Positions 11,604 through 22,020 are shown, numbered from the stretch's first letter. The stretch is DNA of 31,907 nucleotides from Rhizoclosmatium globosum (GCA_002104985.1 MCGO01000333.1:1-31907); one strand, 5' to 3'. The notes: a model not told the origin generated them from the sequence alone. A program made the numbers and translations.

Positions 11604-11809
11604 TGCATTGTGGTAAATACCATATGTTAAGTGAGTAGGGGGAATAAGGACCAATGATGGGAACTTATTCGGATGGAATATTAATAAAATACATTTTTGA
11701 TTAGCCAAATAAAAAGTGACCAAAGCAATGGTAGCACTTAACTTAATGCTTGTTGTGCTCATCTAGTATGATTGTTGGGTCTGCCCATAAGCATTTCTTT
11801 CTTTCCCAA

Positions 11810-11850
11810 AGCAAGGGCGTACCAGTAAAGCGTCCTCCTCAAAGTGAAAT
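11810..11850 (-). pseudogene. Dead copy of argininosuccinate lyase exon 1
   Basis: Matches ASL exon 1 and the intron 1 donor, including the WGGRFT coding stretch (antisense of gtaaagcgtcctcc). The start codon is lost: the antisense cat of 10372-10374 is aat here, turning ATG into ATT. No downstream ASL exon follows. Confidence 0.8.
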
Positions 11851-12370
11851 TTTTGGTCGTTTAGGTCAGAGTTTTTTGTGTGAGGTCATCCGGAATCACC
11901 GAATCACCAGAAGGTCAATTTATTCATCGCTGATTAGTTTATAAAGAGAATGAAATGAGGGCCTCGTTGAATTGCATATGAGCGGAATCTTTCGGGTAGT
12001 GGCATCACCCTTTCCGAGGCTCCCTAATCCAAACAGCTCCTCAACAGTCGCGAGAGCCGAGTAGTGTGTGTACCAAGTATTGTCTACCACGCCTTTGGCT
12101 AAAATACCTTTTCCCAAGAAGAGAGAGTCTAAGTCAAATTAGAATGAATTCCAAAGAGCATATACACCCACAGATGTTATTCGTCAAAGTATCGTATCCA
12201 TCTTCGTCATATGTGATATGAAATAAAGTGTTTGCGTAGACTGGATTCGCCAGCTTCGGCTCCAGAAATTCTTTCAACCAAGCAGAAGAATATGGGACTC
12301 CAGTATCATGCCCATCATTATCCATATCAGGTGTAAATAATATGTAATTAGGAAGTGTGCCAGTTTGTTC
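11810..12370. repeat. Duplicated block, copy B
   Basis: Counterpart of 10334-10883. It begins in a relic of ASL intron 1/exon 1, continues through the ASL promoter, and runs into the last two exons of the intact acid phosphatase gene at 11920-13029. Same orientation as copy A, with many substitutions and a few small indels, so the duplication is not recent. Confidence 0.85.
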
Positions 12371-13029
12371 ATCCACTTTTAGTTCGTCCGCAGAAACAAT
12401 GTTGGCACACCTCTTCGGATCATTTCGAATATTGTTGAATGACATGAATGGGTTATGTTTTCGAACGTATCGATCAGAGTAGGATTCAGTAAAGCAGTTT
12501 CCTGGCCGGAGTTTTAGCTTTCAGCCCGAATCGACAATAAACAACGAATGCAATTACCAGGAAATCCCTCGTTATATGCTTTCCATGTCAATCCTTTCGC
12601 TTCCAAGAGGTCGACTATGGAGTTCTGTGATTTGGCATCAGACAAACCTCAAGCGGAATCGATAATCACCGCTCCAATATCAATGCTGAAGTCTGAGCGA
12701 CAACCATTCGTAGATCCACTGACAAGCGCAATGTAATTTGGTTGAGAGGGATGGCTGACAGCGTGATAGTTGCTCATGAAGTATCCACGTTCTTTCAGGC
12801 TCAAGAAGTAAGGGTCCGAGAGAACCTTTGCTCGACCTTGGTTCTCAAAGATGATTGTGAAGACTGTGCTGATTCTGAAGGGTGTTCTCTAATTTGTTAG
12901 AGCCACCTTTAGTCGGGTCCACAACGATGCATACCCACAGTCTGATACAGGAAGAAAGGTTGATGGATACGCAGTTGCCGTTATGCATAGAAAGAGGAGC
13001 AAATGCAAGCACTTTGATATCGACAACAT
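11920..13029 (-). CDS. Secreted acid phosphatase, PF04185 phosphoesterase family (paralogue 1)
   Basis: Minus-strand exons are 12935-13029, 12670-12874, 12558-12624, 12172-12501 and 11920-12128, giving 301 residues with no frame breaks. Exon lengths 205, 67 and 330 are identical to those of the paralogue at 16063-17116. The protein has a signal peptide (LHLLLFLCITATA), then TIIFENQG, HPSQPNYIALVSGSTNG, DLLEAKGLTWKAYNE, YVRKHNPF, LFTPDMDNDGHD and HITYDEDGYD: the metal-binding and active-site segments of fungal phosphate-repressible acid phosphatases and phospholipase C-like enzymes. It hydrolyses phosphomonoesters outside the cell (family knowledge). The last exon is about 17 residues longer than in the paralogue because the ancestral stop is lost. 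It is 124 bp downstream of the CFEM-like gene, same strand. Confidence 0.85.
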
Positions 13030-13153
13030 ATGATTGTTTGGGAAGAGAAATCAGAAAGAGAGGGCAAAACACCAAAAAGTATCATTATGAGTAACGAACG
13101 TAATATTAAGAATCGATGTAACAGATATGAGGCGCGAACAGAATCTTATAAAC

Positions 13154-13820
13154 TCAAACCGGCTGAGGAACCTCCTTCTTTTTCTGTTGATTCCTGTGCA
13201 AGCAAAGCAGACATCCCATAATTGAAAGGAGAACAATAGCACCAAAAACTCCCAACGCGATTGCATCCGTATTCGGCGCGTAGATGTATTGATATCCGTT
13301 TATATGGCTCGTGGAAGTAGAAGTCGCTTGTAGATTCCCCGCATTGACAGTCTAATTAGTAATGTGAGTGCGCTTTGGTTTGTGATAACACCATCTACCT
13401 GACAGAGTGAATTCAAGGACGCAGAGTTGACAAAGATAAATGAAGATGCGTTTGTTTGGTCTGCTGTTGAACAATTTGCTGACAGACATGTGTTAAGGGT
13501 TGTAAAGGTGGCGTTAAGTCCTTTGAACATTGTCTCAGATGCACACAGCTTGTCCACTACTTTGGCGTCGATCGTTGTAGATCCATACAGGTTGGAGATA
13601 CATTGGCTGAGGCATTTTGGGGAATTGTTGAATAGTTGTTCAATTTGACTTTGGGCAGCGATAACGTTTGGTGCCAAGGTGGTTTGAGCAACCGATGGAA
13701 CGGAGAGTGATCCAGAGCTGATTTCTTGGTCTCATCACTCCAGTCTTTTCCGCATCGGATATTGTCTGCCAATACATTGACAGCAAGGATCGCCAGTGTT
13801 ATGGTAAATGAGGTTTTCAT
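13154..13820 (-). CDS. CFEM-like type I membrane protein (one frame break)
   Basis: Two exons, 13399-13820 and 13154-13351 (intron 47 nt), give about 206 residues if one missing A in the AAA run at 13722-13724 is allowed for. Order: signal peptide (SFTITLAILAVNVLA), a cysteine-rich ectodomain with KCLSQC, KLCAS, NTCLSANCSTAD and SLCQ, a short Ser/Thr linker, a membrane span (IALGVFGAIVLLSIMGCLLC), and a basic cytoplasmic tail HRNQQKKKEV. The C-x3-C ... LC ... C-x4-CSxAD pattern resembles fungal CFEM domains, though the spacing is not canonical. The break lies between the signal peptide and the Cys domain. Function unknown; CFEM proteins act in wall, haem or host contacts. Confidence 0.65.
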
Positions 13821-14869
13821 TGTTAGGTTTCCCCTTCACTTTCAAAGACCCATTAAAATGCACTTCACTTGCCACACAAGAATCAACCAAACATATGAAC
13901 GATGCCTTTAATGGAGACAATTTGAAAATGAAGCAAGATGTATAAAGAAGTTAAACATAGGACAGTAAGAGGACCAGGCAGAAACAACACACGGGCCACT
14001 GGCCACATGAAGTTAAGGAAGCAGTTTGTCGTAGTGGACATAACACACATCAAGAAAACGCCTCGTATCATTACCCACCCCAAGAGAAAATAATATGAAT
14101 AAATGATAAAAACCACAAGATAACGTCACCGAAACCAAAACACACCTCCTTTCAATGGAAACTAGAACCAAAAGAGATCCACTTAACCCATCTTTCGTAA
14201 ATTCGCGTTGCTAACGCCATATTCGGAGGGGTCAATCGCCACCTAACGGCTGGTACCCTTCAACAGACAATCAGACGCCACTAAGCTCAGAGTTTTGGTT
14301 TTTGCAGACGGTATCTTGATGAAGAAAATTACGTGGAAACACAGTGGCGCTCACGGATATCTGTGTGTGAAGTAAGAGTACCTCTAGGTGAGAGACATGA
14401 TTGGATCATGGAACTTACTCTTAATTGTTAGGAAGGGATTCAGGAGGAGCGTCGAAAGACCTTGATTGAAAGGAGGCGTTGACCATGTGATTGCAGAACC
14501 AGGAAATCCTTTCAAATAAAGATCCGAATAACACGATTTTATGACAAATGACGATTAGAAGCGTACAGAATAAAACAAGTTTGCCTAGATTTGGTTTTGC
14601 GAAGACGTTAAGGGACGATTGAGAATAAGATGATGTCTGGAGTGTGACAATTTATCATGAAGTAAATCACTCACTATGATTGCACAAACTGATAAACAAC
14701 ATATTCAATCGTCTCGAGTTTTATTAATATAGTCTGCAAGGCGCTTAAATTTGTTTAATTAATTTCAGGTCGCGAAAGCCCTCATTAGGACCACAAAACG
14801 AAGGGCACGCACCCATGCAAGCCTTAAAAAAGGATCTCATGTACAAGAAGCAACGAAACTATCATCCAA
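13821..14869. other. Intergenic region, no confident gene
   Basis: About 1 kb without a supported gene between two divergent secretory genes. On the minus strand, 14415-14640 reads open for about 64 codons after a possible acceptor (cactccag) and contains a hydrophobic run (KLVLFCTLLIVICHKIVLF). An overlapping minus frame also stays open and could splice across 14370-14410. Neither has a convincing first exon. I found no tRNA fold or repeat here. Confidence 0.4.
14801..14812 (+). promoter_or_regulatory. AAGGGCACGCAC motif upstream of acid phosphatase paralogue 2
   Basis: The 12-mer lies 58-69 bp before the start codon at 14870. The same 12-mer occurs upstream of the paralogue at 16063-17116. 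A GCACGCAC core resembles half of bHLH (Pho4-like CACGTG/CACGTK) targets, so phosphate control is a possible but unproven reading. Confidence 0.4.
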
Positions 14870-15837
14870 ATGTTCGCCATCAAAGCTGCAGCTGCTCTCG
14901 CTTTCTTTCTCTGCTTCCTCACTGTAGTCCATGCTGGGGCTTGTGGGTGCGTAAAGTTGACCCATTATCCAACACTTCCATCAATCTAAAGCCCATAACC
15001 TTATTTTACAGCATCCAAAACTACATGGTCATCGTCTTTGAAAACGAAGATGCCTCCAACGTTCTACAAGACGACTACTTCCGCTACTTGGCAAACCGTG
15101 GTCTCCTTTTGAACAACTACCACGGCGTTGATCATCCTTCCCAACCAAACTACATCGCTATGGTTGCTGGATCCCGTAACGGAATCTTGTCTGACAGCTC
15201 CAAAGATACGGACGCCAACAGTGTTGCGGACTTGTTGGAGGCCAAGGGTCTAAGCTGGAAGGCTTACAACGAAGGTTACCCAGGTAATTGCCATGCTGGT
15301 TCCAAGAAAGGAAGATACGTTCGCAAGCACAACCCGTTCATTTCTTTCACCAACATCCGTAACAACGCTAAACGCTGTGCAAGAATCGTTGATGCATCCC
15401 AGTTGGACAAGGATGCTGCTGCTGGTCGTTTGCCCAACTACATGTTCTTCACGCCGGATATGGTCAACGACATGCACGACTCTGATATTGGTACCGCGTC
15501 CAACTGGTTGCAGAACTTTTTGGAACCCAAATTTCAGAACCCAGCTTATGCCAATACGTTGTTCCACATCACCTTTGATGAGTCTTATGACAAGCAAGAT
15601 GAAGTTAACCAAATTTGTATGTATTTATGTTTTTGTTTGAAGTAGTTTTGCTTATGGCTTATTCCAGACTCCGTCCTGGTTGGAAAGGGAATCGACGGTA
15701 TCCAGAATGGAGGTGTGGACAATACTGATTACGATCATTACTCTGGGCTCCGTCTGGTTGAGAACATCTTTGGTCTCGGAAACCTTGGCAAGCATGATGC
15801 AGAAGTCACTCCAGTTTCTTTGGCCTGCATGAATTAA
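14870..15837 (+). CDS. Secreted acid phosphatase, PF04185 family (paralogue 2)
   Basis: Three exons, 14870-14946, 15012-15616 and 15668-15837 (introns 65 and 51 nt), give 283 residues with no breaks. The start at 14870 opens a signal peptide (AAAALAFFLCFLTVVHA); the in-frame-looking ATG at 14815 is in another frame. Motifs: VIVFENEDAS, HPSQPNYIAMVAGSRNG, DLLEAKGLSWKAYNE, YVRKHNPF, FFTPDMVNDMHDSD and FHITFDESYD, then VGKGI and DYDHYSGLRLVENIFGLG. It has lost the two internal introns present in the other two copies at the GA/NS and PG/NC positions, so its gene structure is simpler. It converges with paralogue 3 (225 bp between stops). Role: extracellular phosphate release, by family. Confidence 0.88.
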
Positions 15838-16062
15838 TGGCGGCGCCTTATAAGCCATTTTATCATTTAGAAACATGGACTAAAAGTAAACACTGTCATA
15901 GTCTATTTTTATTAGGATGTTGGTCTATATGAGTTTTACGAAAACCAAGAATTCGTCAATTCATCCCTTTACAAATCGTAAAGATCGAGGAAAATAACGT
16001 TCTAGATGGAAAAGTTTAAACTTTTATTCCTTGGAAAAAGCTCTATGGGAAATTATAAGTTT

Positions 16063-17116
16063 TTAACAAACAACTGGGATCTTGGTGGCGGTGGCATCGC
16101 TCTTTCCAAGGTTTCCAAGACCAAAGATTTGCTCAATAGTAGCAAGAGCAGAGTAGTGGGTGTAAGTGGTGGCGTCAGTCTTTCCAGCTCCAACAATACC
16201 CTTACCCAAGAAGAGAGAGTCTAAGAACGCGTTAAAAAAGAAGTAAGAAAACGCTATCACAAAATCTTACAAATGTTGTTGGTAGGAGTGTCATTAGCGT
16301 CCTCATCGAAGGTCACGTGGAAAAGAGTGTTGGCGTAGAGTGGGTTGGTGAGCTTTGGCTCGATGAAGTTCTTCAACCAGTTGGATGCATACGCAACATT
16401 GGTGTTGTGGCCATCGTCGTTAATGTCTGGAGTGAAGAAAATGTAGTTGGCGAGAGTTCCAGCCTTCTCATCGGCAGCCAACTGGTTTGCGTTGACAACC
16501 TTGGCGCAACGAGCGGAGTTGGTGCGGATGTTGTTGAAGGACAAGAATGGAGTGTGCTTGCGGTAGTAGGTTCCAGAAGATGAACCAGTGTAGCAGTTTC
16601 CTTGTTGACGATGAGTGACGAATATTTCAACGGTTCGGGATGGTCAAGGTTAGGTACCTGGGTAAGCTTCGTTGTAAGACCTCCAGGAGAGTCCCTTAGC
16701 TTCCAAGAGGTCCACAACGGAGTTCTATGTATTTAATTAGAAACAAGCTTGGCACCTGCAAACACTAACCGCAGCAATGTTGATGTTAGAGTCTCCAGTG
16801 CAACCGTTGGTAGATCCACTGATCATAGCGATGTAGTTTGGTTGAGATGGGTGAGAGACGGCGTTGTAGTTGCTCATGAAGTATCCACGCTGGGCCAAAG
16901 AAGTAAAGTATGGGTCAGAGAGAACGTCTCCCTTTCCTTCATTCTCAAAGACGATAGTGAAGACAGTCTTGATTCTGCATGCCACTTTTGAGTGAGAAAA
17001 CTCTGGAAGATCAATGAGAATCTTTACCCGCAAGCAGTGGCGCGCTCGGAAAGGATTGGGGAGGCAGAGGCAACTGAGGCGAGGGCAGCAACAAAGAGAA
17101 GAGCGTTGGCGAACAT
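16063..17116 (-). CDS. Secreted acid phosphatase, PF04185 family (paralogue 3)
   Basis: Minus-strand exons are 17028-17116, 16975 minus one (16770-16974), 16658-16724, 16271-16600 and 16063-16220, with introns of 53, 45, 57 and 50 nt, giving 282 residues with no breaks. Signal peptide FANALLFVAALASVASA, then TIVFENEGKGDV, HPSQPNYIAMISGSTNG, DLLEAKGLSW, KHTPFLSF, FFTPDINDDGHNT, FHVTFDEDANDT, and DATTYTHYSALATIEQIFGL near the C-terminus. The HYSALATIE segment with the upstream FDE is the conserved end of the catalytic domain. Intron positions match paralogue 1 exactly. A TTTTAAA box about 50 bp upstream is a plausible core promoter. Confidence 0.88.
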
Positions 17117-17499
17117 TGTTGTTGTTTTTGATGATGGAAAGGAGGGGAGAATTAGGCGCTTGGCTTTTAAAAAGTTTCCATTGGGCTTGTTTCCTTGTGA
17201 CAAAGGGCACGCACGAGGGCACGCGCCACCCTAACGCATTGTTTATAACAAAAGCTGCAACAAGAATGGAAGCAGCAATATAAATGACGGGTTTTCAAAT
17301 CACAGTAGCGAAGTACCAACTCCCATAAGTTTCACCTTGAGAGTTGGCTTGTGCAAGATGGGCACGCAGTGAAAAAATCAAACCGAAACTGATGATTGAT
17401 GGATTAAAGAACAAGTCAGGTGACAATCATCCCCAAGCATACATTTATTCCTTGGCCAAAATGAACAAACAGAAGAAGGAAATTCTCAAATATCTAAGC
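17117..17499. other. Intergenic region between acid phosphatase paralogue 3 and the GID subunit
   Basis: 383 bp holding the paralogue 3 promoter (TTTTAAA near 17166, the AAGGGCACGCAC motif at 17203) and the 3' UTR of the MAEA-like gene. No coding signal. Confidence 0.5.
17203..17226 (+). promoter_or_regulatory. Tandem GGGCACGC motifs upstream of acid phosphatase paralogue 3
   Basis: AAGGGCACGCAC at 17203-17214, immediately followed by a second, imperfect GAGGGCACGCGC copy at 17215-17226, about 87-110 bp upstream of the ATG at 17116. The first is identical to the 12-mer before paralogue 2. Paralogue 1 lacks it. Confidence 0.4.
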
Positions 17500-19074
17500 T
17501 TAAATAGCAAACGCCTTTCTCATCTGAGATGCCATAAACTGTTGCCCCGTACGAGGACAGGTAACAACACCATCATATTTCAATGCCATTTCTTCAAGTG
17601 CCTGTTATATCAAGGTCAAGATTCGCAGCACAATCAAGTTGTATGTACCTTCTGCGAATAAACGTATCCATTCGGCAAAACCATAGGAAAGTTTCCTTCA
17701 TCCATAATCTCACCCGTAATTCTACAGACGAGACAACTGTTTACGTGATGCGAAAAGGGTACGCCTTCAGCCAATACGCCGTATACGCTCGCGTTACAGA
17801 CTGGACAGTTGACGTTGCGCGTTTCTGGGTCGTAGCACTGTGGAGTTTTGAGGGCGGCAAGTCCGGCTTGTAGGGATGTGTGGAGGAGGGATTGGGTGGT
17901 CAGAGTATTGAGAGTACAGTTTGTCGCACGGAATTGGGCGGTGAGGAGGTTCCAGCGTGTAGCGTCGAACAGAGACTAAATCGTTTTGGGTTTGCGTTCA
18001 AATTGCTTTCAATAATTACGCACCTTATAGCGTCCACAGAGAGTCTGAGGGTCAAACGCAAGAAGAGCCGCAGCCATCTGAACTTCCTTCAAGTGTACAT
18101 CGGCGCATGGAGTCAGGTGCTTCTTGAGGTACAAGATCGCTTCATTTAACTTCTGCGCACGGACAAGTTCAATGTATTCTTGCATGCGAAGGTTGAATTC
18201 AAGGTTACTCTGTTGTAAAGTTATGTTTTGTTAGCATTTAATAAATATGACCAACCTTGATCTTCTTCAGAGCAGAGCTGTTTTCTTTGCACCACGCGAG
18301 ACATTCGACACAACTTCGGCGTTTGAGAGCGTCTTCAATCATCTTGGATTGAGCAAAGAGCTCAATGTCAACCAGTTGCTTTTCATGAAGAACACGTCAG
18401 AGTTGTATGTAAACATAGCGAACTCAATACCTCAATACCAGCTTCGCCAGCTAATTCCTTTGCAGAGTCAAAACATCCTTCTCTGAGCATGTAATCGACG
18501 AGAATGCGGTCCAGCTGAGTCTTACTCCAACGGGTAAACGCCGGACTCTCTTGTGAAGGCACATTGAGCAAATCATCCAAATGCTGCAACCGAATGCGGA
18601 TCCTATTCGTATACAGAAGTTCCTCCTCCTTCGACTCTTGCAACTATGATAATCTTATTAGAATCTTCGGAGTACGCCCACCCAACCTAATAGTTCAACA
18701 CCACACCTTCTTCTTAAGCTGAGTAAACCGAGTCGTAAGCGAATCAATAACTTTGAGTGCCTCTGTTTTGTTTCCGTTCTTCAAATCAATCTTTGCAATG
18801 TGTTCCTGGGCCGAAGTTGCGAGTGCCGCCCACTCTTTTTCGACGTGTTTTTGCGATGTTTTGAATGCGCGTTTGAATTGTTCGAGTGGGACCTGAGTTG
18901 GTTTGGAGTGGTTAGAACTTAGGCGAGGAGGGACGGTGTCTACTCGAGGGAGACGTACCTTCACTAGAGCCTGTTCCAAGGCGACAAGTGCTGGTGGATA
19001 GTGCTAGTTTAGAGTACAGTTAAGAGTAGGCAACATGTAGTACCTTCGAGCTTCTTTGCTTCTGAAGTTGACAT
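17500..19074 (-). CDS. MAEA/Fyv10 (Gid9), RING subunit of the GID/CTLH E3 ubiquitin ligase
   Basis: Eight exons (19044-19074, 18959-18990, 18707-18892, 18431-18643, 18256-18378, 18024-18209, 17649-17975, 17500-17601; introns 46-66 nt) encode 399 residues, close to human MAEA (396), with no frame break. Order: coiled N-terminus, LisH (around residues 120-150, QLDRILVDYMLREGCFDSA), CTLH (EYIELVRAQKLNEAILYLKK), CRA, and from about residue 314 the degenerate Gid-type RING: CPVC, then H and SCLVC with TG after it, then CPRTGQ. With Gid2/RMND5 this subunit forms the catalytic heterodimer that ubiquitinates gluconeogenic enzymes in yeast. The first intron acceptor at 18991 was chosen because it alone keeps the frame. 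Confidence 0.95.
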
Positions 19075-19112
19075 TTTTCTGAGTGGTTTAATCTGTTTCT
19101 ACATCGATAGAA
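19075..19112. promoter_or_regulatory. Compact divergent promoter, MAEA-like and GT61 gene 1
   Basis: Only 38 bp separate the two start codons (19074 on minus, 19113 on plus). The interval is ttctgagtggtttaatctgt and a short A/T-rich tail; no TATA box or distinct core elements are visible. Either transcription starts inside the opposite gene or one annotated start is too far upstream. Confidence 0.5.
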
Positions 19113-20546
19113 ATGAAACAAAAGAAACCAGTCTACTTAATACTTGCCAGCATCGCGTCTCTCTTTCTCCCGCTCATATATTGGCAGTTTGATGCGAATT
19201 TAAACTTCACCGATGTCACAGACCCTGTCAAACCCTCGAATGATACATTCCCGTCATCTCTTAACACCACAAAGTTGCCTGCTTTCGTGCGGAATGACAT
19301 GGTCTCAAACGTGTTCTATATCGCGCATGACGTATTTAAATACGGTGTATGTGAATACCAAAATGTCTGTGTGGCTTCAAACGAAACTATTATATACACA
19401 ACAACTCCCAAAGCTGCTGAGGAGCTCACAAAGAAGTATAAAAACTGTGCCAAAGGAAATGACGCGTTCTGTCGCTGCAACAAACGAAGTGGAGTCAGAT
19501 TCCTCCCCATCAACAACCAAATCACATTTGAATCCGAACCAACATGGCTCATGTACCAATGGCTCCCCCGCCACCACATAGCCCACTTTGCATTCTCCAT
19601 GATCCAATTCCACTCAATCCTCCTCCACCGCGACTTCTACACCCTCCCCAACTTCACAACCCTCCTCTTCCAAGACAACCCATCCCCCCTCCTCCCATAC
19701 CACCGCGACCTCCTCAAAATCGTCCAATCAACAGGAACCCTCCCCACCCTCTCCAAAATCGACTTCCTCTCCAAAACCCCACACAGATACACCCCGAAAC
19801 ACGACAACAAAACCCGCTGCTTCACGTCCCTCCACACATCCCGCCTCTCAGAAGTCTACGCAACCTCCCACAAAGACCTCCACACGTTCCGCGAGACCGC
19901 TGAAAAGGCCCTCTCCCTCTCGTTCACACCCTCAACCTGCCCGCCCCCGAAAACCCTCATCCTCGTCCGCGCAAAATCGCAAAAGGGCCGCGAGAGGCGC
20001 ATGAAGAACTTGCGCGAGGTTGTTTCGCTTCTCGAAGAGCTCGGAATCACGCGGATAGATACGATAGACTTTTCTGGGCGGATGTCGCTCCGTAGGCAGG
20101 CGAGGGTTATAGCGGAGTATGGGCTGATTATCAGTTCGCATAGCTCGCAGCTTGCGAATTTGGTGTTTGCGAGGGAGGGGGCTGTTGTTGTTGAGGTTTC
20201 TGTTGTTTATAAGCGTGGGTTTCGGGTGTTGGGGGATGTGGCTGGGTTGAAGTATATTAATAGTGTGGGGCATAGGCCTGATGCTAGTGATCGGGCGTTT
20301 GTGAATAAGTTGTATCGGGAGAAGGTGTTGGGACGCGGGTGTATGAATGTGACGACGGATGGGGAGGTTGATTTGAATGGGAAAAGGTGTGGTTTTACGG
20401 TGGAGGAGAGGGAGAGGTTGAAGGGGGTGGACTTTTGGGTTGATTTGGCGAGGTTTGAGAAGGATTTGAAGGAAGGCTTGAGGTGGTTGAAGGACCGGTG
20501 TCAAGGAGAGGATTCTTCACTTTGGAATAGAATTGGGCCGAAATAG
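19113..20546 (+). CDS. GT61-family (DUF563) glycosyltransferase, type II membrane protein, copy 1
   Basis: Single exon, 477 residues. A signal anchor (VYLILASIASLFLPLIYW, residues 7-24) precedes a Ser/Thr/Asn-rich stem and a lumenal domain. Landmarks: YGVCEYQNVC, KNCAKGNDAFCRC, a HFAFSMIQFHSILLHRDFY stretch, then SEVYA, CPPPKTLILVRAKSQKGRE, the EYGLIISSHSSQLANLVFA segment (equivalent to the GT61 HGxxLxN...F motif), and a C-terminal INSVGHRP. Such enzymes act in the Golgi/ER on N- or O-glycans (xylosyl- or GlcNAc-transferases); the donor cannot be told from sequence. Strand composition flips mid-gene: the sense strand is A/C-rich at about 19540-19990 and G/T-rich at about 20010-20500, unlike copy 2. 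Tandem with copy 2. Confidence 0.8.
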   Translation: MKQKKPVYLILASIASLFLPLIYWQFDANLNFTDVTDPVKPSNDTFPSSLNTTKLPAFVRNDMVSNVFYIAHDVFKYGVCEYQNVCVASNETIIYTTTPKAAEELTKKYKNCAKGNDAFCRCNKRSGVRFLPINNQITFESEPTWLMYQWLPRHHIAHFAFSMIQFHSILLHRDFYTLPNFTTLLFQDNPSPLLPYHRDLLKIVQSTGTLPTLSKIDFLSKTPHRYTPKHDNKTRCFTSLHTSRLSEVYATSHKDLHTFRETAEKALSLSFTPSTCPPPKTLILVRAKSQKGRERRMKNLREVVSLLEELGITRIDTIDFSGRMSLRRQARVIAEYGLIISSHSSQLANLVFAREGAVVVEVSVVYKRGFRVLGDVAGLKYINSVGHRPDASDRAFVNKLYREKVLGRGCMNVTTDGEVDLNGKRCGFTVEERERLKGVDFWVDLARFEKDLKEGLRWLKDRCQGEDSSLWNRIGPK

Positions 20547-20591
20547 ATTTCTTTTGTTTGATACAGATTTGATGACTGCAAATTGGCTACA

Positions 20592-22020
20592 ATGAAACGA
20601 GTTTCCGCAAAACCATTATTCTTCGGCATCATCTGTATCACTGCTGCCTACTTTACGGTCATATACTCCATAGAATCACACTGGATAGAATCGCTCACTG
20701 TTTCAGTATCTTCAACTTCTCTCAATCATCCTGTCAAAGTCTCACTGATGACCTCAAACTCAAGCTTGACTCAAACACCTCACCAATCCCTCAACAATAC
20801 GAAAATACCCATCTTCAATACCACAGAAATGGTCTCCCAAGTGCTAGTGACATCCCACGACTCATTCAAATACGCAGTCTGTGAATACCAAAATGTTTGC
20901 ATCACATCCAACCAAACAACCATCTACACAAAGACGCGCAAAGTAGCCGATTTCTTGACTCGAAAGTACAAAAACTGTAAACTTGGAAACGACGCGTTCT
21001 GTCGTTGCCATAAACGCAGTGGAGTTCATTTCACTGAATTCCCAAACCAACCTACGACTGTAGCGTTTGAAACCACACCGACATGGCTCATGTATCAATG
21101 GTCGAATCGACATCACGTCGCTCATTTTGCTTTCTCAATGGTTCAGTTCCATTCCATACTTCTCCATCGCGAGTTTTATTCGTTGCCCAACTTTACGACG
21201 CTGTTGTTTCAAGATAACCCGCCGCCTTTGTTGCCGTATGATAAAAGTTGTTGGATATCGTGAAATCGACTGGCACTCTGCAACACTTAGATACAGTCGA
21301 GTTTCTGGAAGGTGGCAAAGAACGATGCTTCCATTCCTTACATACATCACGAATATCGGAGGTGTACGCAACATCTCCATTGGATTTAGAAGCCTTTCGA
21401 AAGTCTGCGGAACATCTTCTTAGATTGAACTTGACATTACCAACTGTCCACCGCCGAAAGCCTTAATATTGATACGACAGTCAATCCAAAAAGGGCGAGA
21501 ACGCAGAATAATGAATATAGACGCGTTGGCTAGATACTTGAAAAGAAAAGGATTCCAACAAGTTGATATTCGAGAATTGAATGGGAAACAGAGTCTCGAG
21601 GAACAAGCAGGACTGATTTCACAATATGGGTTGATTATAAGTTCGCATAGCTCACAGCTTGCCAATCTGTTGTTTGCACGACGCGGTGCAGTTGTGATTG
21701 AGACATCTGTAGTGTATAAGCCGGCGTTCCGGACACTTGGAGAAATGGCAGGGTTGAAATATATCAATAGTGTTGGACATCGACCTGATAAACGGGAGAG
21801 AGCGTATGCACACAAGTTGTATGATAAAGTGAGAACGTGTTTGGGTAATCAAAGAGGGTTCTTGGTGATTAAAAAGTGTGCATTGGATGTGAAAGAGAGA
21901 GAAGTGTTGAAGAGTGTGAATTATTGGATTGATTTCGAACGGTTTGAGCGTGATTTGGAGGAAGGACTTGAGTGGATACGAGGGAACTGTACCGATCCCA
22001 TTAAATTAAACTCTTCTTAG
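20592..22020 (+). CDS. GT61-family glycosyltransferase, copy 2 (two frame breaks)
   Basis: Tandem paralogue of the preceding gene, 45 bp downstream. Signal anchor FFGIICITAAYFTVIY, then the same domain order (YAVCEYQNVC, KNCKLGNDAFCRC, HFAFSMVQFHSILLHREF, SEVYA, KGRERR, SQYGLIISSHSSQLANLLFA, INSVGHRP). Alignment to copy 1 needs one extra base in two places: near 21249 (TTGTTG for TTTGTTG in KSLLDIVKS) and near 21445 (ACTGTCC for ACTTGTCC in the CPPPK motif). With these, the product is about 476 residues. Start chosen at ATG 20592, where the membrane anchor begins. Otherwise conserved and not decayed, so either recently broken or missequenced. Confidence 0.75.

Noticed and set aside
11812..11850. 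A second argininosuccinate lyase gene
   Set aside because: Only exon 1 remains and its start codon is mutated (ATG to ATT); no further exon follows.
13883..14116. Minus-strand 77-codon hydrophobic frame
   Set aside because: Not supported by a start context, homology or splicing signals; short and AT-driven.
19932..20504. Minus-strand open frame of 190 codons opposite GT61 copy 1
   Set aside because: Lies fully within a conserved GT61 coding region and is opened by its unusual codon composition; no motif.
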